Origin: Nesterenkonia sedimenti
Lineage (GTDB): Bacteria > Actinomycetota > Actinomycetes > Actinomycetales > Micrococcaceae
Assembly (NCBI RefSeq): GCF_012641515.1
Contig: NZ_JABAHY010000003.1
Location: 124,001-188,000, forward strand
Length of the DNA: 64,000 bases
Direction of reading: 5' to 3'
The notes beneath the pieces were generated by a model that ran no database searches, was not told the DNA's origin, and was given only the letters and a program-made list of their open reading frames with translations. Made by a program: the position numbers and the translations under genes. This document shows positions 17,479-27,074 of the stretch, piece after piece. The first letter of the stretch is position 1. Each line of letters begins with the position of its first letter.

Positions 17479-18636
17479 ATGACACAGCCTTCACCACCAC
17501 CTCCGAATAACCACCCCAACTACCCGGGGTGGAGTCAGTCCACCTCCGAGCAGCGCCCAGCGATCCTGAACCCCCGTCAGGAGGAACACCGCACCCAGCG
17601 GCCGGCACCTGCTGAAGAGGAACCCCAGGAGAATAAGTCCTCCGCTGTGCCTCTCATCGGCTGGGCCACTGGCCTGCTGCTGAGCATTGCGGCTGCCGGT
17701 ATTGCCATCTGGCAGGTCAATGAGCAGGTCTACTCCCCCGAGGCCACCGCTGAGCAGTACTGGGAGGCCGTGGAGTCAGGTGATGGCGCCGAGGCCCTGG
17801 GACTGGTCAGCGCAGTCCCGGATTTCCTCTCCGAACCAGAGCTGGACAACCTCCTGCTCTCGGGTGAACCCCTGGCCCGCTCCGCCGAACTGCTGGAATC
17901 AGCCGAACTGGCCACCGATGAGGACTCCAGCACCGTGGAGTTCACCGCCGCCGGAGAGACCCACAACACCCAGCTTCCCCTGGAGAACACCGGAACCACC
18001 TGGGGTTTCTTTGATGAGTGGGCAGTCTCCCCTGCCGCTGTCAGTTGGTTCGAAGTCGCCGTCCCAGGCGCCCCTGAGGGCGGCATCGGCCAGATTCAGG
18101 TCAACGGCGAACCGGTGAACCTCGAGGGCGAGACAGCCCGGCTTGCCGCCTTCGTGCCCACCGCCGCCGAGATCAGCATCGACAGCCAGTGGCTGACCGG
18201 CAGTGCCGAGCATGTGGTGACTGCCGGGGATGAGCCCAGTGAGACAGCCGAACAGGTCGTCATGGAGCTGGAGGCCTCAGAGGCGGCGAATGAACTTCTG
18301 CACGCCGAGATCGCCGACTACTTCGCCGAATGCGACCAGCAGGTCCTGATGCCCTCGGGCTGCCCGGTCGGTATCAGCACCACCCACCGGGTGGACTCCG
18401 ATTCCATCGAGTGGAACTTCCCGGCCCCCGAGGACTTCACCCTGAGCTTCGACGCCGACGGCTGGGAGGTCAATTTCGAGCAGCCCGTGGCCGAGGTGAG
18501 CTTCGAGGCTGTGCACTTCCACACCGGCGAGCAGCTCACCGAGACTGAGCAGGTCCCCTTTGAGATGGACGTTCAGGTCGGCGCCAGTGGCGAAGACCTC
18601 ATCGTCTCTGTCACCGGTGAAGAAACTGGCGGCTAA
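17479..18636 (+). CDS. Membrane-anchored acidic extracellular protein of unknown function
   Basis: 385 aa. A Pro/Gln/Glu-rich cytoplasmic N-terminus (1-54) precedes one membrane helix (about 57-77, GWATGLLLSIAAAGIAIW). The remaining ~300 residues are strongly acidic, with few lysines, and appear as repeated beta-rich segments without a catalytic motif. The start of the outer part (EATAEQYWEAVESGDG) resembles the short helical regions that precede DUF4878-like lipoprotein domains, but this is weak. It starts 8 bp after dcd and is probably co-transcribed. Function cannot be assigned. Confidence 0.75.
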   Translation: MTQPSPPPPNNHPNYPGWSQSTSEQRPAILNPRQEEHRTQRPAPAEEEPQENKSSAVPLIGWATGLLLSIAAAGIAIWQVNEQVYSPEATAEQYWEAVESGDGAEALGLVSAVPDFLSEPELDNLLLSGEPLARSAELLESAELATDEDSSTVEFTAAGETHNTQLPLENTGTTWGFFDEWAVSPAAVSWFEVAVPGAPEGGIGQIQVNGEPVNLEGETARLAAFVPTAAEISIDSQWLTGSAEHVVTAGDEPSETAEQVVMELEASEAANELLHAEIADYFAECDQQVLMPSGCPVGISTTHRVDSDSIEWNFPAPEDFTLSFDADGWEVNFEQPVAEVSFEAVHFHTGEQLTETEQVPFEMDVQVGASGEDLIVSVTGEETGG

Positions 18637-18666
18637 CTTCCTGTTGCGCCAGTAGACTTGGGCGTT

Positions 18667-21282
18667 GTGGCTAGGGCGAAGACAGAGGACCGCGACCCCG
18701 CGGAGTTGAGGTCGGCGCCTGACCCCAGGACTCTGGAGACCAAAGGGCTCAACGCCGCCCAGGTGGCCGAGCGGATGCATCTGCAGCTGGCCAATGTCCA
18801 GCCGCACACCACATCCCGGTCGATCACAGAGATCCTGTGGACCCACCTGATGACCCTGTTTAACCTGATCATCGGGGTCTGCGCGCTGATCATCATTATC
18901 CTGGGCCGCTGGCTGGACCTGCTCTTCGCCATCGCCGCGGTGGGCAATGTGATCATCGGTCTGATCCAGGAGTACAGCGCCAAACGGAAACTCGATGCCA
19001 TCGCCTTACTGCACCAGGACTACATCCGGGTCTTACGGGACGGGGCAATCACCCGTATCCACCGTGAACAAGTAGTGCTCGACGACGTCGTCGAACTCCG
19101 CCGCGGTGACCAGGTCCCAGCCGATGGCGTGGTACTCAGCTCCCATGACATGGATATCGATGAGTCTATGCTCACCGGGGAGTCAGTGCCGGTGGGCAAG
19201 GCCCGGGGGCAGACCATCCTCTCCGGGACTGCTGTGCTGGCCGGTTCGGGCCGGTTCGTGGTCACTGCCGTGGGTGAGAAGGCCCATGCGGTGAAATTGG
19301 CCGCGGAGGCGAAGAAGTACCTGAAGATCAATTCGGAGATCCGCCGGGCCCTGGAGCGGATCGCCTTCTGGCTCTCGATTGCGCTGATCCCGATCACTGC
19401 AGTGGTCTTCAACGGGCAGATGCGCGCCCATGGCGGCTGGTCGGAGGCCTGGGATTCCGGGGAGTGGCGTGAAGCCCTGGTGACCGCGGTGGCCTCGGTG
19501 ACCGCGATGATCCCGGCTGGCCTGGCCCTGATGACCACAATCGCCTTTGCCCTGGCAGCGGTGAAGCTGGCCCAGAACCAGGTGCTGATCCAGGAGCAGC
19601 CTGCCGTGGAGATCTTGGCCCGGGTGGATGTGGTCTGCCTGGATAAGACCGGCACCCTGACCGACGGCACCATCGTCTTCCATGGCTCGACCTCCTTGGA
19701 CGAGGCCGGACTGCCCACCGGGTGGATGATGGATTCTGATCCGACCCTGCGCGGGGGCGCTGAGGCCTGGCAGCAGGTTCTGGCCTATTTCGGTCACGAT
19801 GAAGCCGCCAATCCCACCGCTGCGGCCCTGACCGTACCCTTCAGCGCCCTGCCTCAACACCGGCCGGCCTATCAGGTTCAGTTCTCCTCGATGCGCCGTT
19901 GGTCAGCGGTGACCTTCGATGCCTCAGCCGGTTCCCTGGCCGGGCATTGGATTCTCGGCGCCCCGGAGATCCTGACCAGCGCCCCGGTCTCCTCGGAGAT
20001 CGATGTTCCTCAGCTGCTGCGCCATACCGACGGTATTGCCGCCCAGGGTCTGCGGACTCTCCTGCTGGCCTGGGCCCCGCTGGACGGTCCGCTGGATGAG
20101 GCCTCAACTCTGCCGCTGCGCCGCGGTGAGCAGCTGCCCCGGGATATGCGCCCGGTGGGTCTGGTGACCTTCAAGGAGAATGTGCGTCGGGATGCCGCGG
20201 CCACCTTGGACTACTTCCGCGAGCAGGAGGTCGACCTCCGGGTGATCTCCGGGGATAACCCCAAAACCGTGGCTGCGGTGGCCCGGGAGGTGGGCATGGA
20301 ATTCACCGGCGACGGCGTGGACGCCTCCACTCTGCCCAGCGACCCCGATGCCCTGCGCACTGCAGTGGCCAGCAATCAGGTCTTCGGCCGGGTAGCCCCC
20401 GAGCAGAAGGCGGCCCTGGTCCAGGCCCTGCAGGCCAATGGCCATGTGGTGGCGATGACTGGTGACGGTATCAATGACGCCCTTGCGGTCAAACGCGCGG
20501 ATCTCGGCATCGCCATGGGCTCCGGCGCCCCGGCCACCAAGGCGGTCTCACGCATGGTGCTGCTGGACGGCAAGTTCTCCCGACTGCCGGGAGTCCTCGA
20601 TGAGGGCCGTAAGGTCATCGCCAATACCGAACGTCTGGCGCATCTGTTCCTGGCCAAGACCGCCTATGCGATCCTGCTGGGGCTGTTCTTCGCCCTGGCC
20701 TTCTGGTCCTTCCCGTTCCTGCCGCGCCAGTTCTCCACTGCAGACTTCCTGATGCTGGGCTTCCCCGCCTTCCTGTTGGCGATTATGCCGAATGTGCAGC
20801 GGTACCGCCGCGGATTCCTGCGACGATCCGCATTATTCTCGCTGCCGATGGCGGTGGCTACGGTCATACCCCTGGTTGTGGTCTCGGCCTTCGGGCGCCG
20901 CTTCGATGAGGGGGCCTCGGAGATCCAGACCGCCAGTTTCATCTGTCTGACCTTGGTGGGCCTCTGGGTGCTCAATGCCGCTCTGCGGCCGTTGAACGCG
21001 GGCCGGATTGCCCTGATCGCCGGTATGTACCTTCTGCTGGCTGTTGTCCTGCTGACCCCGATCTCTCAGCAGTACCACCTCTTCGCCATGCCCAGCGCCG
21101 AACTGCTGGCAGCGACCTTCGTGGCCTCCCTGATGGGCTGCGGTCTGGTGGAGCTGGGCCACCGCGGCTATGTGGCTCTGGTGGAGAAGCCCCGTTCCGA
21201 GGAGGACGCCGCCTCCGGTCCGGGGGCCTCCAAATCCCCGGCCTCACCGGCAGCGCCCACTCCCCCGCCGGTGTCGCGCTGA
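18667..21282 (+). CDS. ctpE: P-type cation ATPase, CtpE-like
   Basis: An 871-aa P-type ATPase. It has the TGES actuator motif (MLTGESVPVG), the phosphorylated aspartate D326 in DKTGTLTDG, and the hinge motif GDGINDALAVKRADLGIAM. About ten helices are present and no N-terminal metal-binding domain. The overall order resembles mycobacterial CtpE, a calcium transporter. In helix 4 the usual PEGL reads PAGL (A284), removing a cation-ligand glutamate. GTG 18667 is chosen over TTG 18658 because TAGACT (18653-18658) ends 8 nt before it. The acidic protein upstream ends 30 bp away. Ion specificity unknown. Confidence 0.88.
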   Translation: MARAKTEDRDPAELRSAPDPRTLETKGLNAAQVAERMHLQLANVQPHTTSRSITEILWTHLMTLFNLIIGVCALIIIILGRWLDLLFAIAAVGNVIIGLIQEYSAKRKLDAIALLHQDYIRVLRDGAITRIHREQVVLDDVVELRRGDQVPADGVVLSSHDMDIDESMLTGESVPVGKARGQTILSGTAVLAGSGRFVVTAVGEKAHAVKLAAEAKKYLKINSEIRRALERIAFWLSIALIPITAVVFNGQMRAHGGWSEAWDSGEWREALVTAVASVTAMIPAGLALMTTIAFALAAVKLAQNQVLIQEQPAVEILARVDVVCLDKTGTLTDGTIVFHGSTSLDEAGLPTGWMMDSDPTLRGGAEAWQQVLAYFGHDEAANPTAAALTVPFSALPQHRPAYQVQFSSMRRWSAVTFDASAGSLAGHWILGAPEILTSAPVSSEIDVPQLLRHTDGIAAQGLRTLLLAWAPLDGPLDEASTLPLRRGEQLPRDMRPVGLVTFKENVRRDAAATLDYFREQEVDLRVISGDNPKTVAAVAREVGMEFTGDGVDASTLPSDPDALRTAVASNQVFGRVAPEQKAALVQALQANGHVVAMTGDGINDALAVKRADLGIAMGSGAPATKAVSRMVLLDGKFSRLPGVLDEGRKVIANTERLAHLFLAKTAYAILLGLFFALAFWSFPFLPRQFSTADFLMLGFPAFLLAIMPNVQRYRRGFLRRSALFSLPMAVATVIPLVVVSAFGRRFDEGASEIQTASFICLTLVGLWVLNAALRPLNAGRIALIAGMYLLLAVVLLTPISQQYHLFAMPSAELLAATFVASLMGCGLVELGHRGYVALVEKPRSEEDAASGPGASKSPASPAAPTPPPVSR

Positions 21283-21331
21283 TCGGCGCTTTTCGGTCAT
21301 AGTTCACAGTCGCTTCACCTGCTGTTAGCTA

Positions 21332-21700
21332 GATGAGCCCTTGGCGGCTTTGGATCCTCAGCTGCGGGGAAGCTGCGTGCTGATCTGGCGGAGATGATCC
21401 GGGCGGCCGGTGTCACCACAATCATCGTCACGCATGATCAGGATGAGGCTTTGGCTGTTGCTGATCATTTGGTGGTGATGCGCTCCGGTGAGGTGGTGAC
21501 CGCGGGCCCACCTGCCGAGGTGTGGTCTCATCCTCAGAAGGCTTGGACTGCGGAGTTCTTGGGCGGGGCGACTGTCCTGCCGATTCTCATCCGCCCGGAT
21601 CAGGAACTGGCCACGGTGGTTCCAGGCCTAGAAGTTCCGGTCCGCGGTTCGGAGTCCGCTGACTCCGTCGCCCTTCAGCCGGTTTCCCACCTTGGAGACT
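21332..21700 (+). pseudogene. Remnant of an ABC transporter ATP-binding protein
   Basis: The reading begins abruptly at the end of Walker B (DEPLAALDPQLR), shifts frame near 21370, then continues with KLRADLAEMIRAAGVTT, the H-loop VTHDQDEALA, and a C-terminal part with GGATVLPILIRPDQELATVV. Walker A, the signature motif and the whole first half of the ATPase are absent, and no start or partner permease is nearby. It resembles the C-terminal half of iron or spermidine-type importers. Both the missing half and the frameshift argue for a dead gene. Confidence 0.75.
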
Positions 21701-22138
21701 ATGCGCTCCCCGGTGGAGTCCCGACTTCCCCTGACTGTGGTGAATCCCGGGGAGTCAGTGACTGTAGACGGTCTGCTGATTGAGACCATTCCAGCGCTTC
21801 ATCCGGTCCCGACCCTGACGATCAGGGTCCCGGAACTCGGTTTCGTCTATACCGCTGACACGGGTTTCACTGATGAGTTGGTCCAACTGTCCCAGGGGGC
21901 GAAACTGCTCCTGGCCGAAGCGACCTACCGTGCTGCTGATGGTGTCGATGTCAGCGGCCACGGCCATCTCGATGGCCATAGTGTCGCTGACCTCGCCGCC
22001 CAGGCTGAAGTGGAGCACCTGGTGATCACGCATCTGGCGGATCCCGATCATATGGAGGACATCCACGCCGAGGCTGCCACACGCTTCGAGGGCAGGATCA
22101 CCATGGCCAAACCCACCATGACCTTCGATCTCGGCTGA
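21701..22138 (+). pseudogene. Remnant of a metallo-beta-lactamase-fold hydrolase
   Basis: The 145-residue frame carries only the C-terminal half of an MBL-fold hydrolase: the VDGLLIETIPALHPVPTL strand, the metal-bridging aspartate in YTADTG, LLLAEATYR, GHLDGHS and the final ITHL histidine. The N-terminal HxHxDH metal-binding motif is missing. It follows the ABC remnant directly, in another frame. It could be translated from ATG 21701 or TTG 21692 but should be inactive. A short inverted repeat (22131-22151) at its end may terminate transcription. Confidence 0.7.
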
Positions 22139-22161
22139 GCTGCCCAGCCGAAGGCAGACCC

Positions 22162-22632
22162 CTACCGGACGCCCCAGGAGTAGGTCTGCTTCTTCAGGTT
22201 CAGGTACATGAAAGTCTCGGTGGCGATCACACCGTGGATGGTGCGGATCCGCTGCGAGATGATGTCGAGCAGATGGTCGTCGTCTTCACAGACCACCTCG
22301 ACCAACAGGTCATAGGCACCGGCGGCGATCACCACGTAGATGATCTCCTCATAGGTGGCCAGCTCATCGGCCACCGGCTCCATCGGCCCCTCAACTTTGA
22401 TGCCCACCATCGCCTGGCGGGGGAAGCCGAGTTCCAAGGGGTCAGTGACAGCGACAATCTGCATGACCCCGGAGTCCTGTAGGCGCTGCACCCGTTGGCG
22501 CACCGCGGCCTCAGAGAGGCCCACCGCCTTGGCTATCGCGCCATAGGATCTGCGCCCGTCCTGCTGGAGCTGTTCAATAATCGCCTTGGAGACATCATCC
22601 AACGTAGCCGCCGTCGCCTTTTTCTTCGCCAT
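22162..22632 (-). CDS. Lrp/AsnC-family transcriptional regulator
   Basis: 156 aa with an N-terminal winged helix-turn-helix (SKAIIEQLQQDGRRSYGAIA then GLSEAAVRQRVQRL, residues 15-50) and a C-terminal RAM/AsnC ligand domain with GAYDLLVEV and VIATETFMYLNL. GGGAG lies 10 nt upstream of the ATG. It sits at the end of the polyamine cluster, next to the FAD oxidoreductase and dehydrogenase genes and on the same strand, so control of that cluster by an amine or amino acid is likely but inferred. Confidence 0.9.
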   Translation of the reverse strand: MAKKKATAATLDDVSKAIIEQLQQDGRRSYGAIAKAVGLSEAAVRQRVQRLQDSGVMQIVAVTDPLELGFPRQAMVGIKVEGPMEPVADELATYEEIIYVVIAAGAYDLLVEVVCEDDDHLLDIISQRIRTIHGVIATETFMYLNLKKQTYSWGVR

Positions 22633-22666
22633 GTTTAAGAGTCTCCCACAGCCCCGGTTGGGCCCC

Positions 22667-24091
22667 CTATGAGTCGAATCCGAGGCCGAGCTTATCCATG
22701 GTCTTCAGCCATAGGTTCCGCTTACCGGTCGCATCCTCGCGGGCTCGCGCCCAGGTGGTCAGTTTGATGCCCACCCATGCAATCGGTTCCGGCGGGAAGG
22801 GCAGAGGCTTCTTCCGCACCATCTCCAGCCCGGTGCGCTCAGTGTCCTCACCGGCCAGTAGGTCCAGCATCGTATCGGCAGCGAACCGGGTGGCCGCCAC
22901 CCCCAGCCCGGTGAACCCAGTGGCGTAGACGACCCGGTCCCCATAGGCCCGCCCGAACATGGCGCAGAACTGTGTGGAGGTGTCGATAACCCCTGACCAG
23001 CGGTGCGTGAACCGGATCCCTTCCAGCTGAGGGAAGGTCTCGGCGAAATGCTCGGCCAGCTTCTGGAACGTCTCCGCCCGGTCATAATGCCCGGGCTTCA
23101 CCGCCCGGCCGAAGTGGTAGATCACGTCATAGCCGCCCCAGAGGATCCGCCGGTCCGGGGTCACCCGGTAATAGTGGAACTGGTTGCCTGCATCGGCCAC
23201 CCCAATACTCGGATCCCAGCCCATCTCCGCCAGCTGTTCCTCGGTCAGCGGTTCGGTGGCCAGCACATAGTCGAAGACCGGCACCGTGTCATACCGGGCC
23301 CGCAGATGCCGCAGGGACTTCCCCAGCGGATTCGGGAAGGCATTGGTGGCGATCGCCAGTTTCTGCGCGGTCACCTTCCGATGCCCTTCAGGGGTGGAGA
23401 TAACAGCGACGACGCCGTCCCCCTCCTCCGCTACGGACTCCAGCCGGCTGTGCTCAGCAATCTGTACCCCCAGGGACTCACAGGCATCGGCCAGCCCCCA
23501 GGCCAGCCGGGCGGGGTCCAGCACCGCACAGCCGATGGGGTCATAGCCGCCGGCGAGATAGGTGGGTGAGTCCACCATGGATCGCACTGCCTCAGCGTCG
23601 AGGAAGCCCTCCGAACCGGGTTTGAAGTACTCGATCTCATGCTCACGGGTGGCCACATTGAGGACTCCACCGCGTGCGAAGCCGCACTCGATCCCATACT
23701 TCTGCACCGTCTGTTCGATACCGTCGAGGTTCTCCAGTCCAAGCCGGTGCAGGGTCTCGTACTCATCGGGCCAACGCTGCTTACCGTTCTCCTCACCATG
23801 GGTGAGGCTGGCCTCGCAGAATCCACCATTGCGTCCGGTGGCATGTTCGGCGAGCCGGTCGGCCTCCACCAGCAGGATCCGCCTGCCAGGTTTCCGTTCG
23901 GCAGCCCGCAGGGCGGTCCACAGCCCGGCGAAACCCCCACCGACCACCAGGAGGTCGGTGCTGGTATCCGCCTGCAGACTCTCCCGGGGCTGCGGCCGCT
24001 GATCAGTATCCAGCCACAGCGGGTCGAATCGGGAGGCCTTCCAGGAGGCGACTGTCGCGGAGGAGGCCGGCGGCGTCGTCGTGGGGTTCAT
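22667..24091 (-). CDS. FAD-dependent amine oxidoreductase (DAO family, PuuB-like)
   Basis: 474 aa. The FAD-binding GGGFAGLWTALRA motif is at residues 51-63, preceded by a 45-residue extension, and LVEADRLAEHATGRNGGFCE follows (shortened here). The C-terminus has TGFTGLGVAATRFAAD, another FAD contact. This pattern is typical of DadA/PuuB-type oxidases in polyamine operons. No gamma-glutamylputrescine synthetase is in the window, so the true substrate could be another amine. ATG 24091 overlaps the patD stop (TGATG), so the two are translationally coupled. Confidence 0.85.
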   Translation of the reverse strand: MNPTTTPPASSATVASWKASRFDPLWLDTDQRPQPRESLQADTSTDLLVVGGGFAGLWTALRAAERKPGRRILLVEADRLAEHATGRNGGFCEASLTHGEENGKQRWPDEYETLHRLGLENLDGIEQTVQKYGIECGFARGGVLNVATREHEIEYFKPGSEGFLDAEAVRSMVDSPTYLAGGYDPIGCAVLDPARLAWGLADACESLGVQIAEHSRLESVAEEGDGVVAVISTPEGHRKVTAQKLAIATNAFPNPLGKSLRHLRARYDTVPVFDYVLATEPLTEEQLAEMGWDPSIGVADAGNQFHYYRVTPDRRILWGGYDVIYHFGRAVKPGHYDRAETFQKLAEHFAETFPQLEGIRFTHRWSGVIDTSTQFCAMFGRAYGDRVVYATGFTGLGVAATRFAADTMLDLLAGEDTERTGLEMVRKKPLPFPPEPIAWVGIKLTTWARAREDATGKRNLWLKTMDKLGLGFDS

Positions 24092-25530
24092 CAGCTCTCC
24101 ACGCCACCGATATAGCTCATCACATGCTTGATCCGGGTGTAGTCCTCCAGGCCGTACATCGAGAGATCCTTGCCGTAGCCGGAGTGTTTGAACCCGCCAT
24201 GGGGCATCTCGGAGAGGTACGGGATATGAGTGTTGATCCACACGCAGCCGAAGTCCAGCTCCGCCGAGGCGCGCATCGCCTTGCCGTGGTCGGTGGTCCA
24301 GACACTGGAGGCCAGCCCGTAGTTGACGTCATTGGCCTTCTCCAGGGCCTCGGCCTCACTGGAGAAGGTCTGCACGGTGATCACCGGACCAAAGATCTCC
24401 TCCTGGATGAGCTCATCATCCTGCCGGCAGCCGTCAAGGATGGTCGGGGCGTAGAAGTATCCGGCCTCGCCGACCTGGTGACCACCGGTGACCAGGGTGA
24501 CGTGCTCGGGCCGGGAGTCGACCTTGGAGCTGACCTTGGCCAGCTGGTCGGCGTTGTTGAGCGGGCAGACATCGGCATCCGAATCGGGTCCGCCGGTTGT
24601 GGTGTTCTCGGCCTGCTCCTTGAGTGCTGCGAGGAACTCCTGGTGGATGGACTCATGCACCAGCACGCGGGTCGCGGCAGTGCAGTCCTGACCGGCGTTG
24701 AAGAATCCGGCGGCGGCGATCCCCTCGGCGGCGGAGGGGATATCGGCATCGGCATGCACGATCACCGGGGCTTTGCCGCCCAGTTCGAGGTGGACCTTCT
24801 TGAGGTCGTGGCTGGCGGCCTCGGCCACCTGCATTCCGGCGCGGACCGAACCGGTGATCGCGACCATGGCGGGGGTGTCGTGGGAGACCAGGGTCCGTCC
24901 GGTGTCCCGGTCGCCGCAGACCACGTTGAAGACGCCAGCGGGCAGGATCTCGGCGCAGAGTTCGGCGAAGAGGGTGGAGGTCGCCGGGGTGGTGTCTGAG
25001 GGTTTGAGCACGATGGTGTTGCCGGCGGCCAGGGCCGGTGCCACCTTCCAGATCAGCATCGGCAGCGGGTAGTTCCAGGGGGTGACCTGCCCGACGACGC
25101 CGACGGGCTCGCGGCGCACGAAGCTGGTGTGCTCCTCCTTATATTCGGCCGCGGCCTTGCCCTCGAGGATGCGACCGGCCCCGGCGAAGAAGCGGAAGTG
25201 GTCGATATTGACCGGCATCTCCTCTTCGGCGGTGAGGTGCTTGGGCTTACCGGTGTCCTGACATTCGGCGTCGACGAATTCGTCGAATCGAGCCTCCAGC
25301 GCATCGGCGATCTTCAGCAGGGCCTCGCCGCGTTCCTTAGGGGTGGTGCGCTTCCAGCTGGTGAAGGCCCGCTCGGCGGCGGCATAGGCGGCGTCGATAT
25401 CTTCCTTACCCGACAGGGGCGCGGTGGCGTAGACCTCCCCGGTGTGCGGGGCGATGACCTCGTAGGTTGCCCCGGATGCTGCCGGCACTTTCTTACCGTC
25501 GATGATGTTGAAGAACTCTGTGTGACTCAT
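24091..25530 (-). CDS. patD: Gamma-aminobutyraldehyde dehydrogenase
   Basis: A 479-aa NAD(P)-dependent aldehyde dehydrogenase. Visible motifs are the oxyanion region TPWNYPLPML, the general base in LELGGKAP, and the nucleophile in NAGQDCTAATR. The tail SGYGKDLSMYGLEDYTRIKHV is characteristic of betaine / 4-aminobutyraldehyde enzymes. It should oxidise 4-aminobutanal to GABA after putrescine deamination. ATG 25530 is chosen because TAGGAT (25538-25543) ends 7 nt upstream. It is divergent from the aminotransferase that would make its substrate. Confidence 0.88.
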   Translation of the reverse strand: MSHTEFFNIIDGKKVPAASGATYEVIAPHTGEVYATAPLSGKEDIDAAYAAAERAFTSWKRTTPKERGEALLKIADALEARFDEFVDAECQDTGKPKHLTAEEEMPVNIDHFRFFAGAGRILEGKAAAEYKEEHTSFVRREPVGVVGQVTPWNYPLPMLIWKVAPALAAGNTIVLKPSDTTPATSTLFAELCAEILPAGVFNVVCGDRDTGRTLVSHDTPAMVAITGSVRAGMQVAEAASHDLKKVHLELGGKAPVIVHADADIPSAAEGIAAAGFFNAGQDCTAATRVLVHESIHQEFLAALKEQAENTTTGGPDSDADVCPLNNADQLAKVSSKVDSRPEHVTLVTGGHQVGEAGYFYAPTILDGCRQDDELIQEEIFGPVITVQTFSSEAEALEKANDVNYGLASSVWTTDHGKAMRASAELDFGCVWINTHIPYLSEMPHGGFKHSGYGKDLSMYGLEDYTRIKHVMSYIGGVES

Positions 25531-25661
25531 AATCGTGATCCTACACACCACACACTATTTACACCATGGTTTTTCATGTTAATAACTGATTTCGTAGCTT
25601 TATCCTGCATTTAACACTGGATTCCCTTGAACGCTGTGTTCGGGTGGGGCACTATGGAGCA
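25531..25661. promoter_or_regulatory. Divergent AT-rich promoter region patD / putrescine aminotransferase
   Basis: The minus strand has TAGGAT (25538-25543) for patD; the plus strand has CACTAT (25650-25655) six bases before the aminotransferase ATG. The middle is much richer in A/T than its surroundings and contains TTCGTAGCTTTA at 25591-25602. A near-identical 12-mer (TTCGTAGCGTTA) occurs on the minus strand before the putrescine oxidase gene at 35675-35686. This is a candidate operator shared across the cluster. Confidence 0.5.
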
Positions 25662-27074
25662 ATGAGAGAGAACACTGCTGAAGAATCCGCCCGATTACAG
25701 TCCGCGGCCAAGGATCATCTCTGGCTGCACTTCACCCAACATGGGACATATAACGACGACGTCGATATCCCCATGATCGTCCGTGGCGAGGGGATCAACC
25801 TCTTCGACGACCGGGGGAAGAAGTACATCGACGGGCTCGGCGGCCTCTTCACCTCCCAGGTGGGACATGGTCGTACTGAGCTGGGCCAGGCCGCCGCCGA
25901 GCAGGCCGCCAAACTGGAGTTCATGCCGCTGTGGTCCTATGCCCATCCGGCCGCGGTCCAGCTGGCCGAACGGATCGCCGGCTACGCCCCCGGTGACCTC
26001 AACCGGGTGTTCTTCACCAATAGCGGCAGTGAATCCGTGGAGACGGCCTGGAAGCTGGCCAAGAAGTACTTCAAGCTCACCGGCAAGCCGGGTAAGCATA
26101 AGGTGATCAGCCGCTCCACCGCTTATCACGGAACAACCCATGGGGCGTTGTCCATCACCGGGATCGCCGGGCTGAAGCAGGACTTCGAACCCCTGGTCCC
26201 CTCTACCATTCAGGTCTCCAACACCAATGCCTACCGGGCCAAGGAGCTCACCGCCGGTGCCATCGATGTCACCGATGAGCAGAGCCTGGAGCGTTTCGGG
26301 CTGTGGGCCGCAGATCAGATCGCCCTGGCCATTGAGAACGCCGGTCCGGACACGGTGGCCGCGGTCTACCTCGAGCCGGTTCAGAACGCCGGGGGCTGCT
26401 TCCCGCCGCCGCCGGGGTATTTCCAGCGGGTGCGCGAGATCTGCGATCAATACGATGTGCTGCTGGTCTCCGATGAGGTCATCTGCGCCTTCGGCCGGCT
26501 CGGGGAGATGTTCGGGGCCACTCACTTCGACTATCAGCCCGATATCATCACCACCGCCAAGGGGATCACCTCCGGCTACTCCCCGCTGGGCGCGGTCATC
26601 GCCACCGACCGGATCATGGAGCCGTTCCTGACCCCCGGCGCGATGTTCGGCCACGGCTACACCTTTGGCGGCCATCCGGTCTCTGCGGCAGTGGCGCTGA
26701 AGAACCTCGATATCTTCGAGGAGGAGAACCTTCTGGAGCATGTGCGCAGCAATGCCCAGACCTTCCGCTCCACCCTGGAGAAGCTGCTGGATCTGCCGAT
26801 TGTCGGCGATGTCCGCGGCGAGGGTTACTTCTACGGCATCGAACTGGTCAAGGACCGGGCAACCAAGGAGTCCTTCACCGCCGAGGAGTCGAAGACCCTG
26901 CTGCACGGGTTCATCTCCAATAAGCTCTTCGAAGAGGGGCTCTACTGCCGGGCTGATGATCGCGGGGATCCAGTCATCCAGCTCAGCCCGCCGCTGATCG
27001 CCGGGCCTGCGGACTTCGCAGAGATCGAGCAGATCCTGCGCAATGTGCTCAGCCAGGCTTCGGCGAAGCTCTAA
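25662..27074 (+). CDS. spuC: Class III aminotransferase, putrescine/diamine-pyruvate type
   Basis: 470 aa, fold-type I PLP enzyme. It has the phosphate-binding NSGSESVETAWKLA, the DEVICAFGR aspartate region, and the Schiff-base lysine in TTAKGITSGYSPLGA. N-terminal DHLWLHFTQHGTY and LWSYAHPAA resemble SpuC/omega-transaminases that move an amino group from putrescine or cadaverine to pyruvate. It starts at ATG 25662. Its stop shares CTAA with the convergent MFS gene. Products would feed patD, which is divergent from it. Confidence 0.87.
   Translation: MRENTAEESARLQSAAKDHLWLHFTQHGTYNDDVDIPMIVRGEGINLFDDRGKKYIDGLGGLFTSQVGHGRTELGQAAAEQAAKLEFMPLWSYAHPAAVQLAERIAGYAPGDLNRVFFTNSGSESVETAWKLAKKYFKLTGKPGKHKVISRSTAYHGTTHGALSITGIAGLKQDFEPLVPSTIQVSNTNAYRAKELTAGAIDVTDEQSLERFGLWAADQIALAIENAGPDTVAAVYLEPVQNAGGCFPPPPGYFQRVREICDQYDVLLVSDEVICAFGRLGEMFGATHFDYQPDIITTAKGITSGYSPLGAVIATDRIMEPFLTPGAMFGHGYTFGGHPVSAAVALKNLDIFEEENLLEHVRSNAQTFRSTLEKLLDLPIVGDVRGEGYFYGIELVKDRATKESFTAEESKTLLHGFISNKLFEEGLYCRADDRGDPVIQLSPPLIAGPADFAEIEQILRNVLSQASAKL

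Noticed and set aside
21283-22138. Possible insertion sequence or genomic island end
   Set aside because: No inverted repeats, transposase fragments or target duplications; both pieces look like ordinary host genes after deletion.
25695-26906. 403-codon minus-strand open frame
   Set aside because: Exact shadow of the putrescine aminotransferase gene.
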